A stretch of 64,000 nt of DNA from Rhizoclosmatium globosum (taxonomy: Eukaryota; Chytridiomycota; Chytridiomycetes; Chytridiales; Chytriomycetaceae). The notes under the pieces were generated by a model. That model worked only from the letters and a program-made list of their open reading frames with translations, made no database searches and was not told where the DNA came from. A program made the position numbers and the translations under genes. The DNA lies in contig MCGO01000150.1 of assembly GCA_002104985.1 (NCBI GenBank), positions 1 through 64,000 on the forward strand, given 5' to 3'. Shown piece by piece: positions 12,042 through 23,598 of this stretch. The number at the start of each line of letters is the position of its first letter. Position 1 is the stretch's first letter.

Positions 12042-15000
12042 ATGCCACTCAGCAGCCGTTCAAGCCGCCACCTTGACCTGCTAGTGCAGCATGTCCTTAA
12101 CTCAGACACTTCGAGTTCAATATCGCTTCAAGATAGAGAGCATCTGTTGAAGTGGCCTTATTACTTCACGGAAACAGAATCAAAGGGGACAGACCAAGTT
12201 GGATCGGATATCATCAACCAATGCCGCCTCATCTTCCATTCACTGCAACAAGAAGAAGCTCTGTTGACCGACTTGGGTGTCGCATTGGAGGACCGTACTG
12301 AGGAGAGGCTGGCACAATCAGCAAACTTTAACAAGAAGCCAACCAAACAAATCAAACACGCTCTCAAGCTATCAATGAGTAAAGCCCTCTCTTGGATACG
12401 GCGGGATTCTTCTGCATCTGCTCCAAACTCTCCTCCATTGCCGGACACTCCATCCGAGCCCAATTTGATTGAATCAACGACATATCGTTTGGAAAGTCTA
12501 CCGACTATTTCACCTCATGTCAAAATACCCCTGCCTATTTATTTGAACGAATGGAAGACGTCTTTCGATTCGGATTCAGATTCTCGATACATGTCAATTT
12601 GGAGGCAATATTCCCCTTACTTCAAAATCTGGGACTCTATAGAATCTATCAAATTCATTCAAAGCATTCAGTTTTTGGCGTACAGTTATTGGAATCCTGG
12701 CTCTATTTGCGTTGGGCCTGTACTTCAAACTGAGGACAAATCTTTGGACGACTATATAATTTCGTTCTGTACCGCCTCGAATGATGTATGCACTAGTAGT
12801 TCATGCGAGCACAAGAAAGGTTCACACATAGCTATTTTCGTTCACTCCAACTCCCGAATAGAAGTTTCGGTCAAATCCTCTGAGTCACCGTTAACCATTA
12901 CAAATGATTCTGATTCGTGTACATCCTTGTGGACAACTTGCACTCTCTGCAAAGCGTCGTCGAACCCAAAACCGCTGTCCGCTGAGACATTGAGGCTTCC
13001 TCTGATTAGATTTCTGAGATTTCTATGTTATCACACCAGACTGGTTCCGGATTCTCTTTGCCTTCATCATAATCAGCGCGATTTGATTCAATGGAATTTT
13101 CAGCGGGGTGGATTCGTCGTGTCTTTCTCGGTTGAAGCAATTGATGTGTTTTCGCTTGTTTTACCTCAGCTTCAAGTGCTACCGCGAAATGAAGAGGCAA
13201 TCGAACAAGGCAAAATGCTCACTGAGGCATTGAATCCTGCCCCCCTCTTCTTTATAGATACATATATCGTCCAAACAGTTCAAAAAAGGCTCGAATCCTT
13301 ACCAGCATCATTCAACGACGGCATTCGGCGAACTCGTCTTGAAATCTCGTACTTTTTCGCATCAACGAAACAGCGCCTTGAGGCCATGGAATCATATTCG
13401 TTGAGCTTTCCTGATATTCAAGAGTCCGAACAAACAATTGCTGCAAAGAATCAAATTACCGCTTTTATGACGGAAACTGCCTCAGCCGAGATAGAGCTCA
13501 TGGCACTTTTGGATCAATGCGATGAGCGGTGGCCTTGGTGGGTGAACGATGTGCGGAGAAAGTTCAAGGAAACCAGTGCAAACCTCGTGAAAGCTATTGA
13601 AGCTTTCCAGAAAGCGCAATTTGGGGGAATGAAGGACCGGATTCCATGGCAATTACCTGAGTACTGTCAATCATCTACTTGTCGCATTTATCCAAAGTCC
13701 GCTGTGATTGTACGCGAAACTGAGCCTACTTCAATACTTGCTTATGCGCTAAGGTATATTTATATTTCATGTTTTTAGGAGCTGAATTGCTGCGTTAGTT
13801 GCGAAGAGTTTAAGGCGAAACTGACAACTCTAACTGGGCCACAGGCGTCACCGATTCCACCAACTCCTTCATCGCCAATAATAAATTTATCAGCCGCAAT
13901 TTTAACGATCTCAGGGGGTATTGTGGACACTGCTTCAAAAGCTCTCCAGCTTGGAGTTGGTTCTCCCACAATTGATGCTGGCGATTTCATAATGGAGTGC
14001 ACTGTTTTCTCACACAAACCCGCAACAGATTCGCCGAAGCATATCAGGCTCAGTAAGTCTCTTCTTTTTGACATTCAGTGCTCTGATCAAACTTTAAAAT
14101 AGAGTTTGCTGAAGATAAGATGATTTTCACGTGCAAAATGTATTATGCTGCAGAATTTGAATCTCTTCGGCGAAGATGCGATATTGAATCTGGGTTTGTG
14201 GAATCACTGGCAAGATGCTCGAGCTGGAATGCATCTGGTGGTAAAACTAAGGCAGCATTTTTCAAGACTCAGGGTGAGTACTTGAGAAGCAAATGTAATA
14301 ATATTAAGGACTGCTCAACTAGATGATCGATTTGTTGTCAAGCAGCTTGCTTCCAACTGGAGCATTGTCGAGAAAGATCATTTACTGGAGTTTGCTCCGC
14401 AATACTTCGAATACCTGAACCAAACAAACAAACCGAGTGCTCTCGCAAAGATTTTCGGTTTCTTTTCAATCAAGCAAAAGAATTTGGAGTCTGGGATTGT
14501 GAATCAAATCGATCTTTTAGTCATGGAGAATGTTTTCCATTCGTTTGAAGTCGGGCGCGTTTTTGATTTCAAAGGGATTCCGGACAGGCGAAGAGGCGGC
14601 AGTGATACGTCAAATGAGCAAGGAGAATCTCGAGTTTTGTGGGATGGTGATTGGATTGACGGTGGTTTTAAACTATCGACACTTTTGAGTCCTCCATCAA
14701 AACGAGTGCTAATGGAAGCGCTGGAATCTGACACTAAATTTTTAACACAAGCCAATACCATGGATTACTCGTTGTTAATTGGAATTGGGAAGGATTCCAA
14801 TCAGATTCGTGTTGGAATCATTGGTAAGATCTATTTATGGCTTAGCTACAGTCTCACCCATACATTTCAGATTTTATCGGACCTTACACGATGTTAAAAA
14901 TGGTCGAAACGAAGGGAAAGACGGCTTTGCGAGGAAACGCAACCGTGATACCACCAGAAAACTATGCTCAACGTTTCTCTGCTGGTATAAACCAGTATTT

Positions 15001-15043
15001 TTATGAAGTACCAAGCTACTGGACTAAAGCATTAGACATTTAA
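12042..15043 (+). CDS. FAB1/PIKfyve-like phosphatidylinositol phosphate kinase without FYVE domain
   Basis: Probably phosphorylates phosphoinositides as FAB1 does (PtdIns3P to PtdIns(3,5)P2 on endolysosomes). The first ATG in frame is at 12042. The central part carries the FAB1-type Cys-rich region (CEHKKGSHIAIFVH; TTCTLCKASSNPKPLSAETL; SFSVEAIDVFSLVLPQL). After introns at about 13754-13798, 14054-14102, 14274-14322 and 14825-14871 comes the PIP-kinase core: SGGKTKAAFFKTQ, the ATP-site lysine in DRFVVKQL, DLLVMENVFHSF, VFDFKGIP, TMDYSLLIGI and VGIIDFIGPYTMLK (IID metal motif), ending at TKALDI. About 935 residues. FAB1 proteins usually exceed 1,500 residues and begin with FYVE and a full chaperonin-like domain, whereas here only a short N-terminal portion precedes the Cys-rich part. 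The upstream 180 bp contains no FYVE exon. A divergent paralogue is likelier than the main FAB1. Confidence 0.8.
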
Positions 15044-15078
15044 ATTCTCCTGTACAAATATACCATCATTTATTATCA

Positions 15079-18000
15079 TTATGAGGATGACAAAGCTCCT
15101 TTACTGGAGGAATACAAATGTCTCAATCCACCAACACTGAGCGTATTTCCTCTAGTTCCTTCGCCAGGATATGGTTGCTTTGGAGGCTCCGGCTTTTTAA
15201 GATGTGTGTGAAGGACATAAGATGCAGCTGTGTTTGAACTTTCACCGACATTGAAGATTTGACTTTTCACGCGGGCTCCTCCAGATGCGAGTGCATTCTC
15301 ATGGGTTGAGACATTTGATTTCTTCCTTAACTCGCTTCTTGGGGTATTATCCGTCGATGTTGAAACTTTTGTCTGTTGATGTGATATTGGAGGCGTCATA
15401 TTTCCAGGGAAAGTTCCACTTCCACTGCGACTTGGTCTAATCAACGAAGAATTATTGCTTGGAGTATGGGCGGTTTCATTTGCCAAATATTTTGGTATTA
15501 TTATTTCATCACTTGATTTTCTATTGAAGCTTCGTCTTGTTGTCGCTGGAGAATCTTTTGGAGGGTCTGGGGGTGGTCGCCTTTTTACAGTTTCTTTGCT
15601 GTCTGGTAAAGAGTGCGACGAATTTGCTGGTAAAGCAGTAGAAACTCGAGACAGTCCAGGCAGCTTAGGATATTTGACTTCTGACGAATCCATTTCGGTG
15701 TATTTGGGTTTGGTATTTGTTTGCTGAATTTGCTGACTATTTTCCGCTTCAAATGCTTCAGGTGATATAGCCCTAGGAGCCATCGCCTTAAGCTCATTTT
15801 CAAGGATATTCACTATTTGCGGTGGAGGAGATGGAGATTTTGCAGTAACGGTTTGTGACGGTGGTGCAGATGATGGTTCTGCCGAAGCCGTAGAAACAAA
15901 CGAATGATTAGATGATGGAGTATCCATTGATAAATTTGAGCTACTGAGATTGGTTGGAATTGGAATCGCTGAACATTTAGAGCAATTTCAGTTAAGAAGT
16001 ACAAATGTCCATTGTTCTTACCATCACTTAATTTAATATCACCATTCGACAAAGCAGTGACTAGACGAGTATTCGTCATTGATGCAGAGGAAACTACAAG
16101 ACTAGGTGTCCGATATGGTTCAGGCAAGGCTTCCAGATTGCCCCCAATAGCCGAAGGGTTCAAGGGAGGAGGCGGAGGAGGGCCCTTTTCATTCTTTCTT
16201 GAAGAAGAATGCCGGTTCCTTCGTTGTTTTGTTGGCGAAGTAATCGGTATCGGAATGGAGTTTCCATTTTCATCAATCACCAATTCAGCGGGCGGAGCTG
16301 AGGGAGAAACAGCATTTCCTGCTTCTTTCGGAGGTTTTGATGAGTGCCTCTTTTTCTTTTTGGCTTTCTTCTTTGGTTCGCCAGTTTGGGGTGATGTTGG
16401 CAATGATGACGTTTCGATGGGCGTTTGATCAATAGCCAGTTGTAATGCACATCCAGTTGATGCTTCGCTCAACTCAATCGATGGAACTTGAACGCGTATT
16501 TTAGGTTCAGGGCTCGGAGGTTTTGGCGTGTATTCGATGCTTTCATACACAGGTATATCCATTGGCCCATCTTCTGAAATATCCATATTGCTTCCAGGTA
16601 TAACAAATACAGATGGCACATCCTCTTTGTTTTGAACAGTAGTAACTAAGTCTTCCTCGTTCAAATTGGAAGCTTGAGTGGAATTAAGATTTAACAATTT
16701 GCCTAACGAGTTCCGAATCTGATCATTCCCTTTCAAACTGGCGGGTTCAATTTGAGACATGAGTAAACTCGCTTGAGATCTCATGTCAGCCTCATCTTTT
16801 TTCGTCAACCCTGCGAATTCTTCCTCACTATCAACCTGAGGAATAGGCATTGGATGAATTTTTATCATCGACTTTGTCAAGCGATTCGCAATTCTCTCTT
16901 TCAGTGATAACCCTTTCGTTGGAGGAGCAGTAGACACAGAAGTTAAAGAGCTGGTTCCTAACTTGCGCTGTTCTTTAACAGTCTGTATATTTGTTAAGTC
17001 CTTGGGCTGAACAAGCTGCTCATAGGTTTGGAACGGATCTGACACTGATGACATTGGTGACTCCAATTGCAGAGTTCCCACATCCATCGAGACCGAAGAT
17101 ATTCCTTCAGTTGCTGATACAAAATTGTCAAATAATTGAGTCGTTGGAGACACCATTTCTGTTACTGATGTTCCATGGCTGTTGATATCACCCAAAGTAA
17201 CACTTCCTTTTGGTGAAAGTCCAAACTTAAGGAGCCCTTGGTCATTCCCCACAAGTCTGACTGGGATTTTTTCTTTGTGTTCTGAACCCAAGTATACGTA
17301 GAGAGTCCCCATGAATTTAGTACAAAATTCCAGTCCACGCCATAACTCCATCTGACACTTTATCAGTTTCGTTCTTCGAAATATACGGTTATCGATCAAG
17401 ACTTTATCCAGTTTGTGTCTCAATAATTCAGCAGCATGATTTGATTCCGGCGCAACCTGTCGACCATGTCCTATAACAGAAATACGGCGAGAGTCTAGAT
17501 CAACTGGAGCATTTGCTTTCTTTCCAAAGAAACTTTTCTTTTCAGCTGTAGCGGTTGCCAACTTTTGAACTTGATCAAGAGCTGTCTTCTCTCGTTCATT
17601 CACGTTGTAAACGGTTCGTTCGACGTATTGAAGACAGTTCTGAACAACTGAAAGCGGTTTTGCGATATTCAAATGGTTTGGCCTCTCTATACCGCCTTGA
17701 CCAGTTTTAAGAATTTCGGCCCATCCATGTAGCATACTCAAGTAGTCTCGTTTACTCTCAGGATTTACGGGTGACGTTCCATCAGCGAAATCATAATAGG
17801 TGAAGCTTCGAACAAGCTTATGGCATTCTCCATCAAGCATCAACCATTCAGTACACGCTTTTACATGGCGAAGCTCGTATTCCCGTAAGTCTAGCCACAA
17901 TTGAAGGGTGGTTTGTGTCAAGTAATGCCATCGCTTTAACAATTTGAGCCGCTTTTTACAGATCTGGATATTTGTCTCTGGGTTCTGAAAAATAAGAAGT

Positions 18001-18921
18001 TTCTGCTGCTTGCTTGCGAAAGCTTGATCCGAATTGTTGGTGATGGACTTTCTCCGCGTGGTCATATTTTTTGACTCAATGCCATCAACGACCAAGGCTT
18101 TCTTCCCACCCACTGCATTAGCTAGATCCTGTTGTTTACAATAGTAACTACAGATCCGTCTCATTCGTTCGAAAATTATTGAGAATTTGGTCCATAGGTC
18201 ACTTTCTGCGATAAACAAGGCGTGAAAAGCTTCCACGAGTTTATCTTCCCGTTCATGATTCAATTTGTTCCATTTTTCTTGCTCCTGGTGAATCAGTTCG
18301 TCCAATAGAGCCCGCGCATTGATTTGTGAAGCAAAGTCGAGTGTATCCACGCCAGTAAAAATTTCCTCTGGATCAACATATCTCCTTATTTTTTCCTTGT
18401 CTTTTATTCGCGTCGCTTGTAGGTTTAGTGTACTGTGCGATCGTTTGATGAACTGGGCGGTCTCAAGCTTTAATTTGATATCACGGAATATCTTTTGCTG
18501 TCTCGCGACACGTTTCACTGCGTCGTGGTGTTCTCTTTGGAGAGCCAGTATCCGTGAGAGGACACATGCGTGAGCGTCGATAGATTCAAGAAACTCACGA
18601 GACACAATGCTGAGTTCGGAAGCAGTCAATGACAAGTTCTTGAAAGCCTTTGAAAAGGGAATGTCTCGTTCATCCTACATTATTGTGATCATATTGGTGT
18701 TAGGCATTTCTCATCAGATCGTTTTGGTTGGTAATCTTCACCTCTGCCCACAAGGCGGCAGCGAAACAACATTTATCGAGAGAGTCTGAGAATATCACAA
18801 TAGTTTGTCTCCATGAGGCACATGTTTCCAACGCTTGTCGTGCGCGCTGTTTCGAGGCTTTAGACGATGCAACTTGTTCCAAAGTCTTTGGGCCTGGTGT
18901 AGATGAAAACGAGCTCCCCAT
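15079..18921 (-). CDS. Large helical scaffold protein with possible N-myristoylation site and basic/proline-rich tail (BAR-like?)
   Basis: Three exons (18921-about 18742, about 18676-16022, about 15970-15079) read without frameshift for about 1,240 residues. The start MGSSFSSTPG fits an N-myristoylation signal. The N-terminal 250 residues are predicted long amphipathic helices (for example SLTASELSIVSREFLESIDA and EREDKLVEAFHALFIAES), reminiscent of BAR/I-BAR bundles such as fungal Ivy1-like proteins. A second helical bundle covers about residues 260-450 (LKRWHYLTQTTLQLWLDLRE). A possible globular segment at about 500-530 has LYVYLGSEHKEKIPVRLVG. The last half is low complexity with KKKAKKKKRHSSKPP, polyproline (GPPPPPPL) and Ser-rich stretches suited to SH3 or kinase binding. 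I do not recognise a named family; membrane-associated scaffold is inference. Confidence 0.6.
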
Positions 18922-19058
18922 GATGAATATGGAGTGATCAAGCTTCTCACGCCAATAAATACAGTACTAAGAGCGAAAGATCGTTAAACTCGGGGGAACA
19001 GGTCAGGTAACAAGGACAAGGATTCACAAAAAATTGTCACCACAAACTCAAGAGGGAG

Positions 19059-19668
19059 ATGGCTACTCGTTTTGCAGGAACCAAGAGGTTCCTTCTTTCT
19101 TTAGCGCCAATACTATGCGTGAATGAGTTTGTCGTATCAGTTACTCCGGTGAATGGCAAGTCAATGACACCAACACTCAACCCAGACACAATGCGGTACG
19201 ACGAGCGGGATTGGGGTATGGTTAAAACTGCCATTTAGGAAGCATTTAATATCGCTGACTCTGTACATTTCAACAGTCTTGCTCGACAAGCTATCAGTGA
19301 CTCGAGGAAACATCATCCACAACGATGTCGTCACATTCACAGCCCCGCACGACCCAGACATGACCCTAATCAAACGAATCATTGCCCTCGAAGGCGATAT
19401 TGTCCACACTCGGCCTCCCCCAGCCCTCAAATACGAATACAAGGATAAAAACATCAAATTCGATCCTCCTCCTCGGGTCGTGAAAGTGCCAAAGGGACAC
19501 GTGTGGGTGGAGTCGGATGAAAGTTATAGGGGCATTGATTCGAATCTGTTTGGGCCGATTCCTGTGGGGCTTTTGCAGGCTCGTTGCAAATACATTGTGT
19601 GGCCGCCCGAACGGATGGGACCTGTGGCGGATGGGAACTTGAGGAGAGGCGTTGAATATGTTTACTGA
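19059..19668 (+). CDS. IMP2: Mitochondrial inner membrane protease subunit 2 (S26 signal peptidase family)
   Basis: Serine/lysine peptidase that removes sorting signals from intermembrane-space proteins at the mitochondrial inner membrane. Exon 1 (19059-about 19215) starts MATRFAGTKRFLLSLAPIL with a hydrophobic anchor and carries the catalytic serine (about Ser35) in GKSMTPTLNP. A 60-bp intron follows. Exon 2 has DKLSVTRGNIIHNDVVTF, the catalytic lysine (about Lys85) in LIKRIIALEGD, the box E region GHVWVESDESYRGIDSN, and FGPIPVGLLQARCKYIVWPP. About 183 residues, the usual size. IMP1 has an NxCY substrate-recognition region and a shorter box; RGIDSN..FGPIP with DW-VLL favours IMP2. The gene lies between two minus-strand genes, with its start 137 bp from the divergent scaffold gene. 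Confidence 0.9.
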
Positions 19669-19702
19669 TTATGATATTAAAACTATGTGCAAATTTATTG
19701 GA

Positions 19703-21400
19703 TTAAATGTGCCATTCTCCAGGTGCTGCATGAGTGAGCTCAATTTCAACATGACCTTTTACTGCACTCCCGACGTTTGTGAAATCAAGCAAGAATGTAT
19801 CGTGTCCATACACGCCGTCAATTTCAAAGTGAGTTACTCTCTTGTTCCCTGCATCACGAAGACACGTCGCAATCTCTTTCTGCTGCCAGGATGGAATTAA
19901 GAAGTCCGACTTTACGCCAATGACCAACACGGGGCACTGAATCGAAGACATTCCGGCACTGAGATATTGGGTATGTTTATAATCTGTGACGGTCGTGTCT
20001 TCCAAGAGTTGAGCTTCTTCCTTTGCAGACAGTGTTGGTGGCTGCTTCACAACACTGGAAGGATCATTTGGATCAGAGGATGGACATTCGGTCATGTCAA
20101 ACATATCCATTGCACGTGAGAGATAAATGAGGGAATTTGCGTCGTACTGGCCCACCCATTTGTTTCCCTATAAGTTTCTTGCATTAGATATCGGTCATCA
20201 ATTCAATTTTCACGTGGTACAAACCTGGTGCTCCAAATAAGATTCAATCATAAAGTCTGTCTTGAGAGTTCGTTCCGCTTTTGGGTCCTTTCTCTTGCGA
20301 CCAAAGCGTTGTTCCCATTCCGGACCGGATCGATACGTGATTGTTCCCATTTGTCGTGCCAACTAATCAAAAATATTATTAGCTTTGGCCATCAGCTTAT
20401 CTTTGATTAATTATGGGAAAGTATTCTTCGTTTCGGTGTGCATGATGGTGGCGAGTGCCGCTCTTGACCTCACTCCACAGTTTCTTCACAAAGATTCGTT
20501 TGCTGCGCTCACTTAAAGCTCCACTCACTACACATCGATTCTAAACTGTACGTACACTTAATCCTTGTGCTGGAATTAGACCGGAATCGTAGTAATGGCC
20601 ACCCAACCAGTTTGGATCACTCATCAAAACACTTCGCTGCATATGCCTCAAAGCAATTGAATACGGATGCGATCTAGCTGCTGCTGAAATAGAAATAACA
20701 CGGCCAACACGGTCAGGATACATGGCAGCAGCAGCCAAAGAAAGCATTCCACCCATGGAACTGCCCACAACGGTATGAACCCGATGGATTCCCAACCCAT
20801 CCAGTAATTTGAATTGCGCACGCATCATATCCCAGATTGTAACCATGGGGAAGTTTGTTCCATATCTGACTGGCAACCCTGACTTTTCTGAGGCGACGGG
20901 ATCGATGGAAGACGGACCCGTGGAGCCATAGCAGCCACCGATAACGTTTGTGCAAATGACGTGAAACTTGTCTGTGTCCAAGGGCAGTCCCGGGCCTGTG
21001 TATCGAGTGAGCTTCGAAGCAGGTAATCCAGGCAGACTACTCGCATACCAATAAACTTTTCCCACCACCCATCGGCCCTGTTTCCAAAGTGGCTCTTCGC
21101 ATGGCTCGATGCACTGAGACCCGTTGTTAACAAGATGACATTGTCCCTGCGCTCGTTGAGGCGGCCCCACGACTCAAAGGCCACGTCAAAGCGAGGCAGC
21201 GATCCGCCAAGGTGAAGTTTGAAGGTCGATTCGTGCGAATACAGTTTGTGCGCCACTTTTGGAGTCGCCTCGGTTGGCTTCGAATGCCCGGCGAACGGCG
21301 GCTTGACAAACGTTGGCGTTGAAGTGATTGAAGCAGCCGCGTTTGAAGTGCCGCTGAGAAGCCGCGATGTAGTTGTTGTCGGTCGGAAGAGGTGCCTCAT
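19703..21400 (-). CDS. MetX/CysA-type homoserine/serine O-acetyltransferase, copy A
   Basis: Alpha/beta-hydrolase acetyl-CoA:(homo)serine O-acetyltransferase of sulfur amino-acid synthesis. The ATG at 21400 ([17 protein letters not shown]) gives a Ser/Thr/Arg N-terminus like a mitochondrial presequence; an in-frame ATG at 21466 also exists. Family marks: [50 protein letters not shown], nucleophile elbow [10 protein letters not shown] (Ser), catalytic Asp in [13 protein letters not shown] and His in [10 protein letters not shown]. Introns sit after KFIG, after GLS and after LEHQ, and join in frame. About 510 residues. [11 protein letters not shown] with a mitochondrial-like start is closer to fungal CysA/Cys2 serine acetyltransferases than to yeast Met2, but substrate cannot be fixed by eye. 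Tandem paralogue of the next gene. Confidence 0.85.
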
Positions 21401-21493
21401 TTGATGTGAAGAAGAATGATGGTGCAATTTCAATGCAATTTCTAATCGAATAGAAATCAAGAACATTCTTTATAGAAAATACAGCATCATCAT

Positions 21494-23214
21494 TTATATC
21501 ACTTTCGTCGTTGTATCAAGAGGCGTTGCTTCTGTTGGTGCCTCAAGCGACGGTATTTCAATGGATGTCTCAAGCTGCTCACCATCCTTTGATTCGTCTG
21601 CTAAAGAGGCCTTGGGTACTGATTTTGTTGTTTCAGGTTGAACCATGGTGGGAATCTCAAGATGTCCTTTCACTGCTGAACCCACATTGCTAAAATCAAG
21701 GAGGAATGTGTCGTGCCCATACACTCCATCGATTTCAAAATGCGTCACCATTTTGTTCCCTGCATCCTTCAAACATGTCGCAATCTCTTGTTGTTGCCAT
21801 GAAGGGATCAAGAAATCGGATTTCACACCAATTACGAGTGTGGGGCACTGAATTGTAGACATTCCTTCCACAAGGTACCGGGTATGCTTGTAATCAGTAA
21901 TGACTTTCTCATCATTTTGTATCCTTGCAGACTCTGAAAGTGAAGAACTTGAAATGTCGTTTGGATCAAACGACGGCCGATCTGTCATGTCAAACATATC
22001 CATGGCCCTTGAGATGTATAGCAATGAGTTGGCATCATATTTACCGACCCATTTGTTTCCCTGCAGTAAGATAATTAGGAAAAAGAGGCACCTAGAGAAT
22101 ACACGTACCTGATGCTCCAAATAAGATTCAATCATGAAATCCGTTTTCAAACTAGGTTTCAGTGATGGATTTGATCGCTTTCGGCCAAATCGCATTTCCC
22201 ATTCAGGTCCCGAACGATACGTAATAGTTCCAATCTGACGTGCCAACTACAACAAATGGAGTGAGCGATTGCAATCAACTAACAAACACACTCACGCTTA
22301 ATCCCTTATCCGGAATAACACCATGCTCATAATACATTCCACCCATCCAGTTAGGATCGCTCATCAGAACTTGTCGTTGAGCATGTCGAAGCGCAATCGA
22401 ATAAGGATGCGACCGTGCCGCCGCCGAAATCGAAATCACTCTATTCACACGCTCTGGAAACAGCGAAGCAGCAGCAAGCGATTGCATTCCTCCCATCGAA
22501 CTCCCCACAACTGCATGCAACCGCTGGATTCCCAAATGATCCATCAACCGAAACTGCGCGCGGACCATATCCCAAACTGTAATCATGGGGAAATTTGTTC
22601 CATATTGAACGGGTTTGCCAGCTTTTTCTGATGCGTGTGGGTCGATTGAAGAAGGCCCTGTTGAGCCATAACACCCTCCAATCACGTTCGTGCATATAAT
22701 ATGGAATTTGTTGGTATCAAGCGGTAATCCAGGTCCTATTTAAAAACGAGGGTTGGTGTTTGCTTGGTGACGCGGGAATCAACTCACCAATAAACTTCTC
22801 CCACCATCCATCAGCCCTGTTTCCGTAATGACTCTTTGCGTGGCTGGATCCACTTAGTCCTGTTGTTAACAAGATAACATTGTCTTTCTTCTCGTTCAGT
22901 TTTCCCCATGACTCGTAAGCTATTTCGAAACTGGGGAGTTGGCCGCCAAGGTGAAGCTTGAAGGGGGAATCATGCGAGAAGAGTTTGTATGGTTGGAGTT
23001 TTGGGCCTGGGGGAGAGGTTGGTTTCCTAGGTGCCAGGTTGGAGTTTGTGGCTGTAGTTAGGGTGCGGTGGTGGATTGATGTTGGTTGGTTGTTGTGGGA
23101 TCGTTGTGTTGGGTATGAACTTCCAGCGAGAACAGAAGCAGTGGATCTGATGGAGGCGAGTTGGAGGTACTGTGAGCTCAACCGTTTTGCTGAACGAACG
23201 GCGGAGAGGAGCAT
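21494..23214 (-). CDS. MetX/CysA-type homoserine/serine O-acetyltransferase, copy B
   Basis: Tandem paralogue of the preceding gene, with introns at the same places (after KFIG, GLS and LEHQ). The start [20 protein letters not shown] is a good mitochondrial presequence, longer than in copy A. Motifs are intact: [68 protein letters not shown] (nucleophile), [14 protein letters not shown] (Asp) and [15 protein letters not shown] (His). It differs from copy A by a roughly 45-residue C-terminal extension rich in Glu, Ser and Thr ([16 protein letters not shown]) that ends at 21494. One copy could act on serine and the other on homoserine, or one could have lost targeting; both are inference. About 540 residues. 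Confidence 0.86.
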
Positions 23215-23598
23215 TCTTTGACTTGTGTTTTTTCGCTGGATGTGTTATCAGCGATGGTGCAATCAGGATGAGGATTTCAAAACTCAACTTGACGATGAAT
23301 AATGAACAAAATAACTGTGTAAAACAGTAATTTATTTAAAAGGCTAATGAGGTAAGATGTGTTAACAAGGTTGAATACCCAATAGTTTTGATCGCAGATC
23401 CCAACTCTCCTCTGCGAAGGCCAAAAGCATCAGACTACATCGAGAGCACCCATTCCTTATTTAAAGCCGAAGAATGTACTTTGTATTATTTAACCATAAC
23501 CTTAAAAAAAGTGTCTGATTTCATTCCAAACCCAGACATGACCCAAGCAACCATAGATTCCTCAACACCTCTTTTGGCTCCTCCACCGGCGACCATCA

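Noticed and set aside
19703..23214. Recent bacterial transfer of the acetyltransferases
   Set aside because: Both copies have several introns and mitochondrial-type starts, and the MetX/CysA family is normal in fungi.
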